Assembly (NCBI GenBank): GCA_021848345.1 | Contig: JAJZUV010000002.1 | Location: 62,001-126,000, forward strand | DNA length: 64,000 nt | Source of the DNA: Pseudomonadota bacterium | Lineage (GTDB): Bacteria > Pseudomonadota > Gammaproteobacteria > Burkholderiales > Burkholderiaceae_C | Reading direction: 5' to 3' | Shown: piece by piece, positions 56,109 through 64,000 of the stretch | How positions within the stretch are numbered: position 1 is the first letter of the stretch | How the letters are laid out: each line of letters opens with the position of its first letter | The notes under the pieces: model-generated | Databases searched by the model: none | What the model was told of the DNA's origin: nothing | The model's input: only the letters and a program-made list of their open reading frames with translations | Program-made: the position numbers and the translations under genes

Positions 56109-56990
56109 ATGACCACCTCGGTTCAACCCCTGCGCATCGGCTTCGTCGGCCTGGGCATCATGGGGCGCAGCATGGCCGGGCACCTGCTGGCGGCCGGCCA
56201 CGAGCTGCGCGTGTACAACCGCTCGCGCGACAAGGCCGACGAACTCGTGGCCCGCGGCGCCCGCTGGTGCGACAGTCCGGGCGAGGTGGCGGCGGGCTCG
56301 GAGATGGTGATCACCATGGTGGGTTACCCCGCCGACGTGGAGCACATCTACCTGGGCGCCGGCGGCATCGTGGAGCGGGCGGCCCCGGGCACGCTGCTGG
56401 TGGACATGACGACCTCCAGCCCCTCGCTGGCGCGGCGCATCGCCCAGGCCGCGCGCGAGCGCGGCTGCGGCGCGCTGGACGCCCCGGTCTCGGGCGGCGA
56501 CGTCGGCGCGCGCGAGGCCAGGCTGTCCATCATGGTCGGGGGCGATGCGGGGGATTTCGAGCGCGCCAGACCCGTGCTGGCGTTGATGGGCACGAATATC
56601 GTGCTGCTCGGCGGGCCCGGCACCGGGCAGCACACCAAGATGTGCAACCAGATCGTCATCGCCTCGACCATCGTCGGGGTCACCGAGGGCCTGCTCTATG
56701 CGCAACGCGCCGGGCTCGACCCGGCCACCGTGCTGCAGGCCATCGGCGGCGGCGCGGCCTCGGGTTTCCAGCTCAACGTGCTGGGCCCGCGCATCATCGG
56801 CGGGGATTTCGCGCCGGGCTTTTTCATCGAGCACTTCCTCAAGGACCTGGGCATCGCGCTGGGCGAGGCCGAGCAGATGGGCCTGGAGCTTCCCGGTCTG
56901 GCGCTGGCGCGCAGCCTGTACCAGCGCATGGCGGACAAGGGCCTGGGGCGCGACGGCACGCAGGCGCTGATCAAGATCTACCAGGGCTGA
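56109..56990 (+). CDS. beta-hydroxyacid dehydrogenase (GarR/GlxR-like)
   Basis: A 293-residue NAD(P)-dependent oxidoreductase of the 3-hydroxyisobutyrate dehydrogenase family. Rossmann motif GFVGLGIMGRSMAGHLL is at the start, the substrate-binding region DAPVSGGDVGAREARL near 125, and the catalytic Lys in GQHTKMCNQ near 178. Likely substrates are tartronate semialdehyde or succinic/glyoxylic semialdehydes; the sequence does not decide. It is close behind fghA, so it may be co-transcribed and reduce small reactive aldehydes. Confidence 0.85.
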   Translation: MTTSVQPLRIGFVGLGIMGRSMAGHLLAAGHELRVYNRSRDKADELVARGARWCDSPGEVAAGSEMVITMVGYPADVEHIYLGAGGIVERAAPGTLLVDMTTSSPSLARRIAQAARERGCGALDAPVSGGDVGAREARLSIMVGGDAGDFERARPVLALMGTNIVLLGGPGTGQHTKMCNQIVIASTIVGVTEGLLYAQRAGLDPATVLQAIGGGAASGFQLNVLGPRIIGGDFAPGFFIEHFLKDLGIALGEAEQMGLELPGLALARSLYQRMADKGLGRDGTQALIKIYQG

Positions 56991-57082
56991 GGGTCTTGTC
57001 ACGGGCGCAGGAACTTCGGCGCTGCGAGGGTATCCAAGGGGCATGACCTTCACCGCGCGGCCCTGCCCGGCGCGCCACGCCC

Positions 57083-58627
57083 ATGAACTCGCAGCCCCAA
57101 GGCCCGTCGTCCGCCGCGTCGTCCCTTCCACCATCCCCTGCGCCTTCCCCATCGGCGCCCGAGCCGTCCGCCGCCGCGCAGCGCCGCGCCTTCACGGCCG
57201 TGTTCATGATCGAGCTGTGGGAGCGTTTCGGCTTCTACGGCATGGCCGCGCTGATGGTCCTGTACATGGTGCAGGGCCTGGGCTATTCCGATGACCGCGC
57301 CAACCTGAGTTGGGGCGCCTTGAGCGCCCTGGTCTATGCGCTGCCGGTATTCGGGGGGTGGGCCGGCGACCGCTGGCTGGGCACCCGGCGCTGCATGCTG
57401 GTGGGCGCCGTGGTGCTGGTGTTCGGCTACGGGCTGCTCGCGCTGCCCTTGCGCGGGCTGGCGCCGTTGTACGTCTCGCTTGCGCTGGTGGCGGTGGGCA
57501 ACGGGCTGTTCAAGCCCAATGCGGCCAACCTGGTGCGGCGCATCTACGAGAACCAGCCTGCGCGCATCGACAGCGCGTTCACCGTGTATTACATGGCCGT
57601 CAACGTCGGCTCCACGGTGTCCATGCTCGCCACGCCGTGGGTCCGCGAGCTGTGGGGCTGGCACGCCGCCTTCGCGGTTTGCTGCGCGGGTCTGCTGCTG
57701 GGCCTGGCCAACTACCGCTGGATGCGCGACGCGCTGCAATGGGTGGGCAGTCCCGCCGATGCCGCGCCGCTCGACATGCGCCGAGCCGCGATGCTGCTCG
57801 GCGCGATCGCGCTGGGCATCGCGCTCGGCGTGTTCCTGCTGGCCGAGGTCCAGCTGGCCGACCTGTGCGTGGCGCTGGTGGGCGCGGGCGTGCTCGCCAG
57901 CTACACGGTGGTGCTGCGCAGGGCGCGCGCGCACGAACGCCCGGGGCTGCTCAGCGCGGGCATGCTCGTGCTCGAAGTGGGCCTGTTCATGATCTTCTAC
58001 CAGCAGATGTCCACCTCGCTGACCCTGTTCGCGCTGCGCAACGTCGAACTGGAGCTGCGCCTTCCCGGGCTGTTCGCGCTGCCGGTGTTGCCGGCGCAGT
58101 TCCAGGCCATCAACCCCATCTGCATCATGGTGTTCAGCCCGCCGCTGGCCTGGCTGTACGCGCGCCTGGCGCGCGGCCCCGGGGACCTGCCCCTGGGGTT
58201 GAAATTCGCGCTCGGCTTCGCCGCCGTCGGTGCCGGCTTCGCGGTGTTCGCCACCAGCGGCCTGGGCGCCGTCGACGGACGGGTCTCGGCGTGGTTCGTC
58301 GTCGCCGGCTACGCGCTGATCTCGCTCGGCGAGCTGCTGGTCAGCGGCCTGGGGCTGGCGGTGATCGCGCGCTACGTGCCCGAGCGCCTGTCGGGGTTCC
58401 TGATGGGGGTGTACTTCGGGGTGGTGGGCGTCGCCATGTACCTCGGGGGCCTGGTGGCGAACCTGGCGCGCGTCCCGGTGGACGCGCACCTCAGCGCCGA
58501 GCAGACCCTGCCGCTGTACCTGGACCTGTTCGTCCGGCTGTCGCTGGCGGGGATGGTCGGCTGCGTGCTGTCGCTGGCCATGCTGGTCGCGCTGCGGCGC
58601 GTGGCTCCGCGTGCCCAGGCCGCCTGA
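57083..58627 (+). CDS. POT/PTR2-family proton-dependent oligopeptide transporter
   Basis: A 514-residue major-facilitator transporter with about 14 helices taking up di- and tripeptides with protons. The POT motif region ERFGFYGMAALMVLYM is near residue 50, and KPNAANLVRRIYENQP (near 150) is the conserved loop after helix 4. A 35-residue Ser/Pro-rich N-terminal tail precedes the first helix. It is transcribed alone, 92 bp after the dehydrogenase gene. Confidence 0.88.
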   Translation: MNSQPQGPSSAASSLPPSPAPSPSAPEPSAAAQRRAFTAVFMIELWERFGFYGMAALMVLYMVQGLGYSDDRANLSWGALSALVYALPVFGGWAGDRWLGTRRCMLVGAVVLVFGYGLLALPLRGLAPLYVSLALVAVGNGLFKPNAANLVRRIYENQPARIDSAFTVYYMAVNVGSTVSMLATPWVRELWGWHAAFAVCCAGLLLGLANYRWMRDALQWVGSPADAAPLDMRRAAMLLGAIALGIALGVFLLAEVQLADLCVALVGAGVLASYTVVLRRARAHERPGLLSAGMLVLEVGLFMIFYQQMSTSLTLFALRNVELELRLPGLFALPVLPAQFQAINPICIMVFSPPLAWLYARLARGPGDLPLGLKFALGFAAVGAGFAVFATSGLGAVDGRVSAWFVVAGYALISLGELLVSGLGLAVIARYVPERLSGFLMGVYFGVVGVAMYLGGLVANLARVPVDAHLSAEQTLPLYLDLFVRLSLAGMVGCVLSLAMLVALRRVAPRAQAA

Positions 58628-58660
58628 TCCGTCGCTGCCTGACCCGTCGCTGCCTGGCTG

Positions 58661-59137
58661 TCAATCCTTGCGCGCCGCCTCGCGAAAGCGCGCGGCGAGT
58701 TCGCGGCGCAGTTCCTTGCGCAGCTTGGCGGCCTCGAAGCGGCGGATCTCGTCGGGCGTGGACGGTTGCAGCGGCGTCACCGTCACCGGACGCCCGTCGT
58801 CGCCCACCGCGACCATGGTGAAAAAGCAGCTGTTCACGTGGCGCTGGGTCTGCGTGCGGATGTCCTGCGCCACCACCTTGATGCCCACCTCCATCGAGGA
58901 ACTTCCGGTGTGATTCACGCTGGCCAGGAAGCTGAGCAGTTCGCCCACCAGGATGGGTTGCAGGAAGGTTACCTGATCCACGCTCAGCGTGACCACGTAG
59001 CGCCCGCTGTATTGCGCGGCGCAGGCGTAGGCCACTTCGTCGAGCAGCTTGAGCACCGCGCCGCCGTGCACCTTGCCCGAGAAATTCGCCATGCCCGGAG
59101 TCATCAGCACGGTCATGGTCAGCTGGTGGGATGCCAT
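58661..59137 (-). CDS. acyl-CoA thioesterase, YciA-like hotdog protein
   Basis: A 158-residue hotdog-fold hydrolase cleaving acyl-CoA. The core GKVHGGAVLKLLDEVAYACA near 20-40 holds the conserved Asp, and VDQVTFLQPILVGELL follows. A basic C-terminal helix of about 35 residues extends beyond the core. Its substrate range is probably broad. It converges with the POT gene, 33 bp between stops, and lies downstream of the two-component genes, 65 bp after their end. Confidence 0.88.
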   Translation of the reverse strand: MASHQLTMTVLMTPGMANFSGKVHGGAVLKLLDEVAYACAAQYSGRYVVTLSVDQVTFLQPILVGELLSFLASVNHTGSSSMEVGIKVVAQDIRTQTQRHVNSCFFTMVAVGDDGRPVTVTPLQPSTPDEIRRFEAAKLRKELRRELAARFREAARKD

Positions 59138-59202
59138 CGAGAAAGCCTTTCGTCGGGACGTGATCGCGGATCGCGCGATTGTGCCTGGGACCGCGCACCC
59201 GG

Positions 59203-60588
59203 TCAGGGCCTGCCGTGCCCGGCGGCGGGCACGGGATGCGCCGCCGCGCTGCGCTGGCTGTAGCGCACGCGCAGGCCGCCGCGCGGCCGGTTGCTCAGGC
59301 CCACCTCGCCCCCCAGGTTGGCGGCGATGCTGCTCATGATGGCCAGGCCCAGGCCGCTGCCGCCTTGCTCGCCGTCGCGGTGCAGCCGGTTGAAGGCCTC
59401 GAAGGCCTGCGGCAGCAGTTCCTCGGGAATGCCCGGGCCATCGTCGTCGATGACCACGTGGGTCCAGGCGACGCCGTCCGGCGCGGTCTCGGTGAAGCAG
59501 CTCAGGTCCACGCGGCCGCCGGGGCGGGCGTAGCGCAGCGCGTTGTCCACGGCATTGCGCAACAGGGTGTAGAGCTGGGTGGGGTCGGCCAGGATGGGCG
59601 CGGCCTTCGGAGCCTGCTCGTCATGCTCGATGCCGATGTCGATGCCCCGCTGGCGCGCCAGCGGCAGCAGGTCCTCCAGCACGTGGCGCAGCACCCCCAG
59701 CGGCTCGACCGCGCGGGGTTGCCCGGCGGGACCCGACTGCGCCCGCGCCAGGCTGAGCAGCTGCTCCACCACGGCGCGGGTGCGCGCCAGGCCGGCGAGC
59801 ATGCCGCGCAGGCGCTCGCGTGCCTCGCGCGGCAGCTCCACGTGGTCGAGGTTCTCGGCCTGCAGGGTTAGCGCGGCAATCGGCGTGCGCAGTTCGTGGG
59901 CGGCGTCGGCGAGGAAGCGTCGCTCGCGATCGCGCAGCATGCGCACGCGCTCGAGCAGGCCGTTGATGGAGGCCACGAAGGGCCGGAGTTCGCGCGGCAC
60001 CTCCACCACGGGCAGCGGCTCCAGGCGAAGTTCGCTGCGCGCATCCACCTGCGCGGCCAGGCTCAGCACCGGGCGCAGCGCGCGGCGCAGCACCAGGGTC
60101 GCCAGCAGCGCCAGCAGGGGAATCAGCGCCAGCAGCGGGTACAGGGTGCGTTGCGCGCTGTCGGTGGCGGCGTCGGAGCGCAGATCGGTGCGCTGCGCGG
60201 CGGCGATCATGCCCCCTGGATCGCGGCGCACGAACACGCGCCACTCCTGGCCGGCCGCGCGCACCACGTGCATGCCCGGCGCGAGGTCGGCCGGCAGCGG
60301 CAGGCCGCCGGGCGTGCCCAGGCGCTGCACGACGATGCGCGCGTCCTGATCGACCTCGGCGGCGCGCGCCAGCAGCGTGGCGTCGGGCATCTGGCCGCCG
60401 GCATGCACCAGCGCCGCCACCTGGCGCAACTGCACGTCCTGCAGGCGGTTGGCCTCCACGTAGCCCAGCACGTAGGACACCGCGCCGGTGCACACCCCGA
60501 CCAGCGCCACCATCAGCGTGGTCGACAGCCAAAGGCGCCGCAGCAGGGACTGCCCCGCCCAATGGCGCAGCGCCTGGACGGGCTTCAT
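59203..60588 (-). CDS. sensor histidine kinase, QseC-like
   Basis: A 461-residue inner-membrane kinase. Two membrane helices (about 17-40 and 155-175) enclose a periplasmic sensor domain of about 110 residues. HAMP-like and HisKA regions follow, with the phospho-acceptor in DAAHELRTPIAAL near 245, then a HATPase domain (NAVDNALRYA, GGSGLGLAIMSSI). It overlaps the response regulator gene as ATGA. Its pairing with an RND efflux permease gene suggests control of efflux. Confidence 0.88.
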   Translation of the reverse strand: MKPVQALRHWAGQSLLRRLWLSTTLMVALVGVCTGAVSYVLGYVEANRLQDVQLRQVAALVHAGGQMPDATLLARAAEVDQDARIVVQRLGTPGGLPLPADLAPGMHVVRAAGQEWRVFVRRDPGGMIAAAQRTDLRSDAATDSAQRTLYPLLALIPLLALLATLVLRRALRPVLSLAAQVDARSELRLEPLPVVEVPRELRPFVASINGLLERVRMLRDRERRFLADAAHELRTPIAALTLQAENLDHVELPREARERLRGMLAGLARTRAVVEQLLSLARAQSGPAGQPRAVEPLGVLRHVLEDLLPLARQRGIDIGIEHDEQAPKAAPILADPTQLYTLLRNAVDNALRYARPGGRVDLSCFTETAPDGVAWTHVVIDDDGPGIPEELLPQAFEAFNRLHRDGEQGGSGLGLAIMSSIAANLGGEVGLSNRPRGGLRVRYSQRSAAAHPVPAAGHGRP

Positions 60589-61289
60589 GCCGGCGCGTCG
60601 GGCGCCGCGCCCGCGTCGGCGGCGTCGCCGCCCTCGCGGTCGACCACCCAGCCCACGCCGCGCACGTTCTTGATGGCGCCGGCACCGAGCTTCTTGCGGA
60701 TGCTGTGGATCAGGTATTCCACGGCGTTGCTCTCCACCTCTTCGTTCCAGCCGTAGATCAGGTTCTCCAGGTCGTCGCGCGACAGCACGGCGCCCGGGCG
60801 CAGCAGCAGGGCGTGCAGCAGCGCGTATTCTCGCGCCGACAGGCGCGCGCTGGTCGCGCCGAAACCGGCCTGGCGGGTGGCGGGGTCCAGCGTGACCACG
60901 CCGTTGCCCAGCAGGGCCTGCGCCTGCCCGCCCTTGCGCCGCGCCACCGCGCGCAGGCGCGCCAACAGCTCGCCGGTCTCGAAGGGCTTGATCAGATAGT
61001 CGTCGGCCCCCAGGTCCAGGCCGCGGATGCGGTCGTCCACGCCGTCGCGCGCGGTGACGATGATCACCGGCAGGTTGTAGCCCGAGCGCCGCGCCGCCTG
61101 CAGCACGCCCAGGCCGTCGCGCCTGGGCAGTCCCAGGTCCAGCAGCATGGCCTCGTAGGGCGCGGTGCGCATGGCCAGCAGCGCAGCGTCGCCGTCGAGC
61201 ACCCAGTCCACGGCGTGGGCGGCGTCGCGCAGCGCCTGCTGCGTGGCGGCGCCCAGCATGCGGTCGTCCTCAACCAGCAGGATGCGCAT
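60585..61289 (-). CDS. OmpR-family response regulator, QseB-like
   Basis: A 234-residue regulator with receiver domain (VEDDRMLG, acceptor Asp in LLDLGLPRRDGLG near 51, KPFETGELLARL near 102) and a C-terminal winged helix (YALLHALLLRPGAVLSRDDL, VEYLIHSIRKKLG). It overlaps the RND permease gene by 20 bp and the kinase gene by 4 bp. The three genes form one operon read leftwards. Confidence 0.9.
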   Translation of the reverse strand: MRILLVEDDRMLGAATQQALRDAAHAVDWVLDGDAALLAMRTAPYEAMLLDLGLPRRDGLGVLQAARRSGYNLPVIIVTARDGVDDRIRGLDLGADDYLIKPFETGELLARLRAVARRKGGQAQALLGNGVVTLDPATRQAGFGATSARLSAREYALLHALLLRPGAVLSRDDLENLIYGWNEEVESNAVEYLIHSIRKKLGAGAIKNVRGVGWVVDREGGDAADAGAAPDAPA

Positions 61290-64000
61290 CGGAGTCGCCC
61301 GCGTGCCCGCCCGCGCCGGTCTCGTGCGCCAGGCTGCCGCGCAGCAGCGCGAACAGCGTGGGCATGAGCAGCAGGACCAGTGGCAGCTGAACGGCCAGCC
61401 CGGCGATGATGGCCACCGCCAGCGGCTGCTGCATCGCCGAGCCCTGGCCGATGGCCAGCGCCAGCGGCAGCAGGGTCAGGATGGCCGCGATGGTGGTCAT
61501 GGCGATCGGGCGCATGCGGTTCACCCCGGCCTGCACCAGGGCCTCGTGCAGGTTCATGTCGGGATGCGCCTGCTGCAGCTCCTGCACCTCGCTGAAGTAG
61601 AAGATCGCCACTTCGGTCACGATGCCCACGATCATGGTCATGCCCATCATGGCCGAGATGTTGAGCTCGATGCCGGCGATCCACAGGCCCACGAACACCG
61701 CGGGCAGCGCGCACAGCGGCATGGCCAGGATGGACAGCGCCACGCGCATGCGCTCGTACAGGAACAGCAGCAGCAGGAACACCAGCAGCACGGCCGCGGC
61801 CAGCACCTGCAGCAGTCCCTTGAAGGCGATCTGCTGCTGCTTGTACAGGCCGCCGAGGCGGATGTAGACCCCGGTGGGGTAGAAGCCCGGCGTGCCGATG
61901 ACCTTTTTCACGGCGGCCACCGTGGAGCCCAGATCGCGCCCGCTGATGCGCGCGGTGACCGCCGCCATGCGCTTGAGGTTCTCGCGGATGATCTCCGGCT
62001 GGCCGGTCAGCACCGAGATCCTCGCCACGTCACCCACGCGGAATACGTGCCCGTCGGGCGCGCGCAGCGGCAGCGCGGCGACGTCCTGCGGCGTGCGCCG
62101 CAGGTCGGACGAATCCCATACCCGCACTCCCACCATCTTCGGACCCTGTTCGAGTTGCGTGGCCACGCTGCCGCCGATCAGCGCCGCCAGCTGGGTCTGC
62201 ACCTGGCGCGCGTCCACCCCCTGCAGCGCCAGGCGCGTGGGGTCGAGGCGGATGTCCAGCGCGTCGCCGGCGACGATGATGCCGCTGCGCACCTCGACGA
62301 TGCCCTGCACCTTGGAGATCGCCGCCGCGGTCTTGTGGGCTAGCTTCGCCAGTTGGGTCGAATTGTCGTCGAAGATCTTGATCTCCACCGGCTGCGGCAC
62401 CGCGGTGAGATCTCCGATCAGGTCCTGCATGAGCTGCGCGGTGTCGATGTCGATGCCCGGCACCTGGGCGTGGATGCGCGCGCGCACCTGCTTTTCCACC
62501 TGCCAGATGGGCTCGCGCGGCAGCGGCTTCAAGCGCACGAAGAAGTCGCCCTCGTTGGCGTGGGTGATGCCGCCGCCGAGTTGCAGTCCGGTGCGGCGCG
62601 AGAAGGTCTGCACCTGCGGCGTGGAGCGCAGGATGCCCTCGATCTGGCTCAGCAGCCGGTCGGTCTCGGCCAGCGAGGTGCCGGGCGGCGTCACGTAGTC
62701 CAGCACGAAGCCGCCTTCGTCCATGCGCGGCAGGAAGCCGCTGCCCACCGCGTGGTAGGCGATCCAGCCGGCTGCCAGCAGCGGAACGAAGCCGAACAAC
62801 ACCAGCCAGGGTTTGCGCAGCAGCGCCGGCAGCAGCCGCGCATAGCCGCGCTGGAAGGCGCCGAGCACGCGTCCATGCTCGCGCCGGTGTTCGCGTTCGA
62901 TGTCCCGCGCGCTCAGCAGCCGGTCGGCCAGCAGGGGCACGGCCAGCCAGGAGACGAAGAAGGAGATCACCAGCGCCGCGGCCATGGTCAGCGCCAGCGC
63001 CTTGAAAAAGGCCCCCGTGATGCCCGACAGGAAGGCCAGGGGGATGAAGATCACCACGGTGGACGCGCTGGAGCCGGACAGCGGCCGGAAATATTCCATC
63101 GCCGCGCGCATCACCCCGCCGTGGCGCGCCGGCTCGCCCGGGGCGGCGGCGCCTCCACCTTCCCCCAGGCGGCGCACGATGTGCTCGCTCATCACGATGG
63201 CGTCGTCGATCACCAGGCCGACCGCCGCGGCCATGCCGCCCAGGGTCATGATGTTGAAACTCATGCCCAGCGTGTACAGCAGCACCACGGTGGCCGCGAG
63301 CACCGCCGGCACCGTGACCATGGCGATCAGGGTGATCTTCAGGCTGCGCAGGAACAGCAGCAGCACCAGACCGGCCAGCACCACGCCGATCAGGATGGCG
63401 TCGCGCACGCTCAGCGCCGAGTCGATGACCAGCTGGCTCTGGTCGTACCAGTTGGCCAGGTGCACGCCGGCCGGAAGCTTGGTGGAGGCCAGCAGCTGGC
63501 GCACGTCGCGGGCGATCTTCACGCTGTTGCCGCCGGGCTGCTGGTAGATGTTGAGCAGCACCGCGGGCTTGCCGTCGGCGGTCACGGTGGTCCACTGGGG
63601 CAGGGTGCTGCGTACCACGGAGGCCACGTCGCGCAGACGCACCACGCCGGCGGGCGTGGCCCGCACCACCAGGTCGCCGATCTGCCGGGCGTCGTGCAGG
63701 CGCGAGTCGGCCAGCGCCAGCAGCAGCTTGTAGCGGTCCTCCAGGTGGCCCAGGGCCTTGACCCCGTTGCCCCCCGACAGGGTGCGTTCGACATCGCCCA
63801 GGCTGAGGTTCAGGGCCTGCAGGCGCGCCGGGTCCACGATCACGTGGTATTCCTCCTGCCGGCCTCCCTGCACCTGCACGCGCCCGACGCCGCCCACGCC
63901 CGACAGCAGCGGGCGCAGTTCGAGCTGCGCCAGGTCGTACAACTGCACCGGGCTCAGCGTGTCGGAGGTGAGGCTGTAGGCGATGATGGGGTCCACCGTC
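61270..64000 (-). CDS. RND efflux permease, 5' end beyond the window
   Basis: Inner-membrane proton-driven pump; the frame is open to the right edge and 908 or more residues are here, so about 100-150 N-terminal residues are missing. The transmembrane 4 motif is GLVIDDAIVMSEH (two adjacent Asp), as in hydrophobe/drug pumps; metal pumps of the CzcA group usually have a different motif. Two periplasmic loops and the second half of the symmetric fold are complete. It is followed in the same direction by the response regulator and kinase genes, with 20-bp and 4-bp overlaps. Confidence 0.9.
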   Translation of the reverse strand, partial: TVDPIIAYSLTSDTLSPVQLYDLAQLELRPLLSGVGGVGRVQVQGGRQEEYHVIVDPARLQALNLSLGDVERTLSGGNGVKALGHLEDRYKLLLALADSRLHDARQIGDLVVRATPAGVVRLRDVASVVRSTLPQWTTVTADGKPAVLLNIYQQPGGNSVKIARDVRQLLASTKLPAGVHLANWYDQSQLVIDSALSVRDAILIGVVLAGLVLLLFLRSLKITLIAMVTVPAVLAATVVLLYTLGMSFNIMTLGGMAAAVGLVIDDAIVMSEHIVRRLGEGGGAAAPGEPARHGGVMRAAMEYFRPLSGSSASTVVIFIPLAFLSGITGAFFKALALTMAAALVISFFVSWLAVPLLADRLLSARDIEREHRREHGRVLGAFQRGYARLLPALLRKPWLVLFGFVPLLAAGWIAYHAVGSGFLPRMDEGGFVLDYVTPPGTSLAETDRLLSQIEGILRSTPQVQTFSRRTGLQLGGGITHANEGDFFVRLKPLPREPIWQVEKQVRARIHAQVPGIDIDTAQLMQDLIGDLTAVPQPVEIKIFDDNSTQLAKLAHKTAAAISKVQGIVEVRSGIIVAGDALDIRLDPTRLALQGVDARQVQTQLAALIGGSVATQLEQGPKMVGVRVWDSSDLRRTPQDVAALPLRAPDGHVFRVGDVARISVLTGQPEIIRENLKRMAAVTARISGRDLGSTVAAVKKVIGTPGFYPTGVYIRLGGLYKQQQIAFKGLLQVLAAAVLLVFLLLLFLYERMRVALSILAMPLCALPAVFVGLWIAGIELNISAMMGMTMIVGIVTEVAIFYFSEVQELQQAHPDMNLHEALVQAGVNRMRPIAMTTIAAILTLLPLALAIGQGSAMQQPLAVAIIAGLAVQLPLVLLLMPTLFALLRGSLAHETGAGGHAGDSDAHPAG

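Noticed and set aside
61270-64000. Calling the RND permease a CzcA metal pump
   Set aside because: The double-Asp motif in transmembrane helix 4 fits drug-type pumps better, and no metal-binding context is visible.

Overview
The window (64 kb, GC-rich, densely packed) reads as chromosomal DNA of a betaproteobacterium, most likely of the order Burkholderiales. Supporting signs are the gene orders ddl-ftsQ-ftsA-ftsZ-lpxC-dciA-secA, zapD/yacG-coaE-pilD-pilC-pilB and rppH divergent from proS, a lysine/alanine-repeat histone H1-like protein, a CNP1-like protein and a type IV pilus PilS/PilR pair. A DabA/DabB inorganic-carbon pump suggests an autotrophic or CO2-concentrating lifestyle, for example a Thiomonas-like sulfur oxidiser; the genus cannot be fixed from this sequence.

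Layout: 1-9.1 kb is the end of the division and cell-wall cluster (ddl, ftsQAZ, lpxC) followed by dciA and secA. Hairpin repeats lie on both sides of lpxC, and a 267-bp double-hairpin MITE-like element sits between dciA and secA. 9.1-11.7 kb: argJ, an AAA protein (DUF815) and a MutT-like Nudix enzyme. 11.8-17.4 kb, minus strand: yacG, zapD, coaE and pilus assembly pilD, pilC, pilB. 17.5-20.8 kb: a haem-binding/tautomerase pair, an APC permease and two small cytochromes c. 21-25.7 kb: uppP, an AlgZ/AlgR-type two-component pair, argH and dcd. 25.8-31.7 kb: DUF167, the histone-like protein and class Ia ribonucleotide reductase nrdA-nrdB, whose upstream region carries two NrdR boxes and two DnaA-box-like sites. 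31.8-36.6 kb: ampD, pilR, pilS, a small zinc-ribbon protein and a CcsA-like membrane protein. 36.7-44.7 kb: ffh, a lytic transglycosylase, proS, rppH, a CNP1-like protein, and the rplU-rpmA-obgE-proB run. 45-47.6 kb: ispB, tRNA-Pro(CGG), a gene-poor 640-bp stretch and a ModA-like protein without signal peptide. 47.6-54 kb: dabA-dabB, divergent from an NhaR-like LysR regulator and a cation/proton antiporter. 54.1-57 kb: glutathione-dependent formaldehyde oxidation plus a beta-hydroxyacid dehydrogenase. 57-64 kb: a POT transporter, a YciA-type thioesterase, a QseBC-like two-component pair and an RND efflux permease cut by the right edge.

Most genes are housekeeping and sit in short operons with 4-bp ATGA or GTGA overlaps. 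The most interesting signals are non-coding: (i) intergenic hairpin repeats whose loop is conserved while the stem arms change together; (ii) the double-hairpin element directly in front of the dciA start codon; (iii) a set of helically phased half-sites in the dabB-lysR divergent region; (iv) combined NrdR and DnaA control in front of nrdA. The main functional hypothesis is that DabAB, the LysR regulator and the antiporter form one module coupling inorganic-carbon uptake to ion or pH homeostasis.
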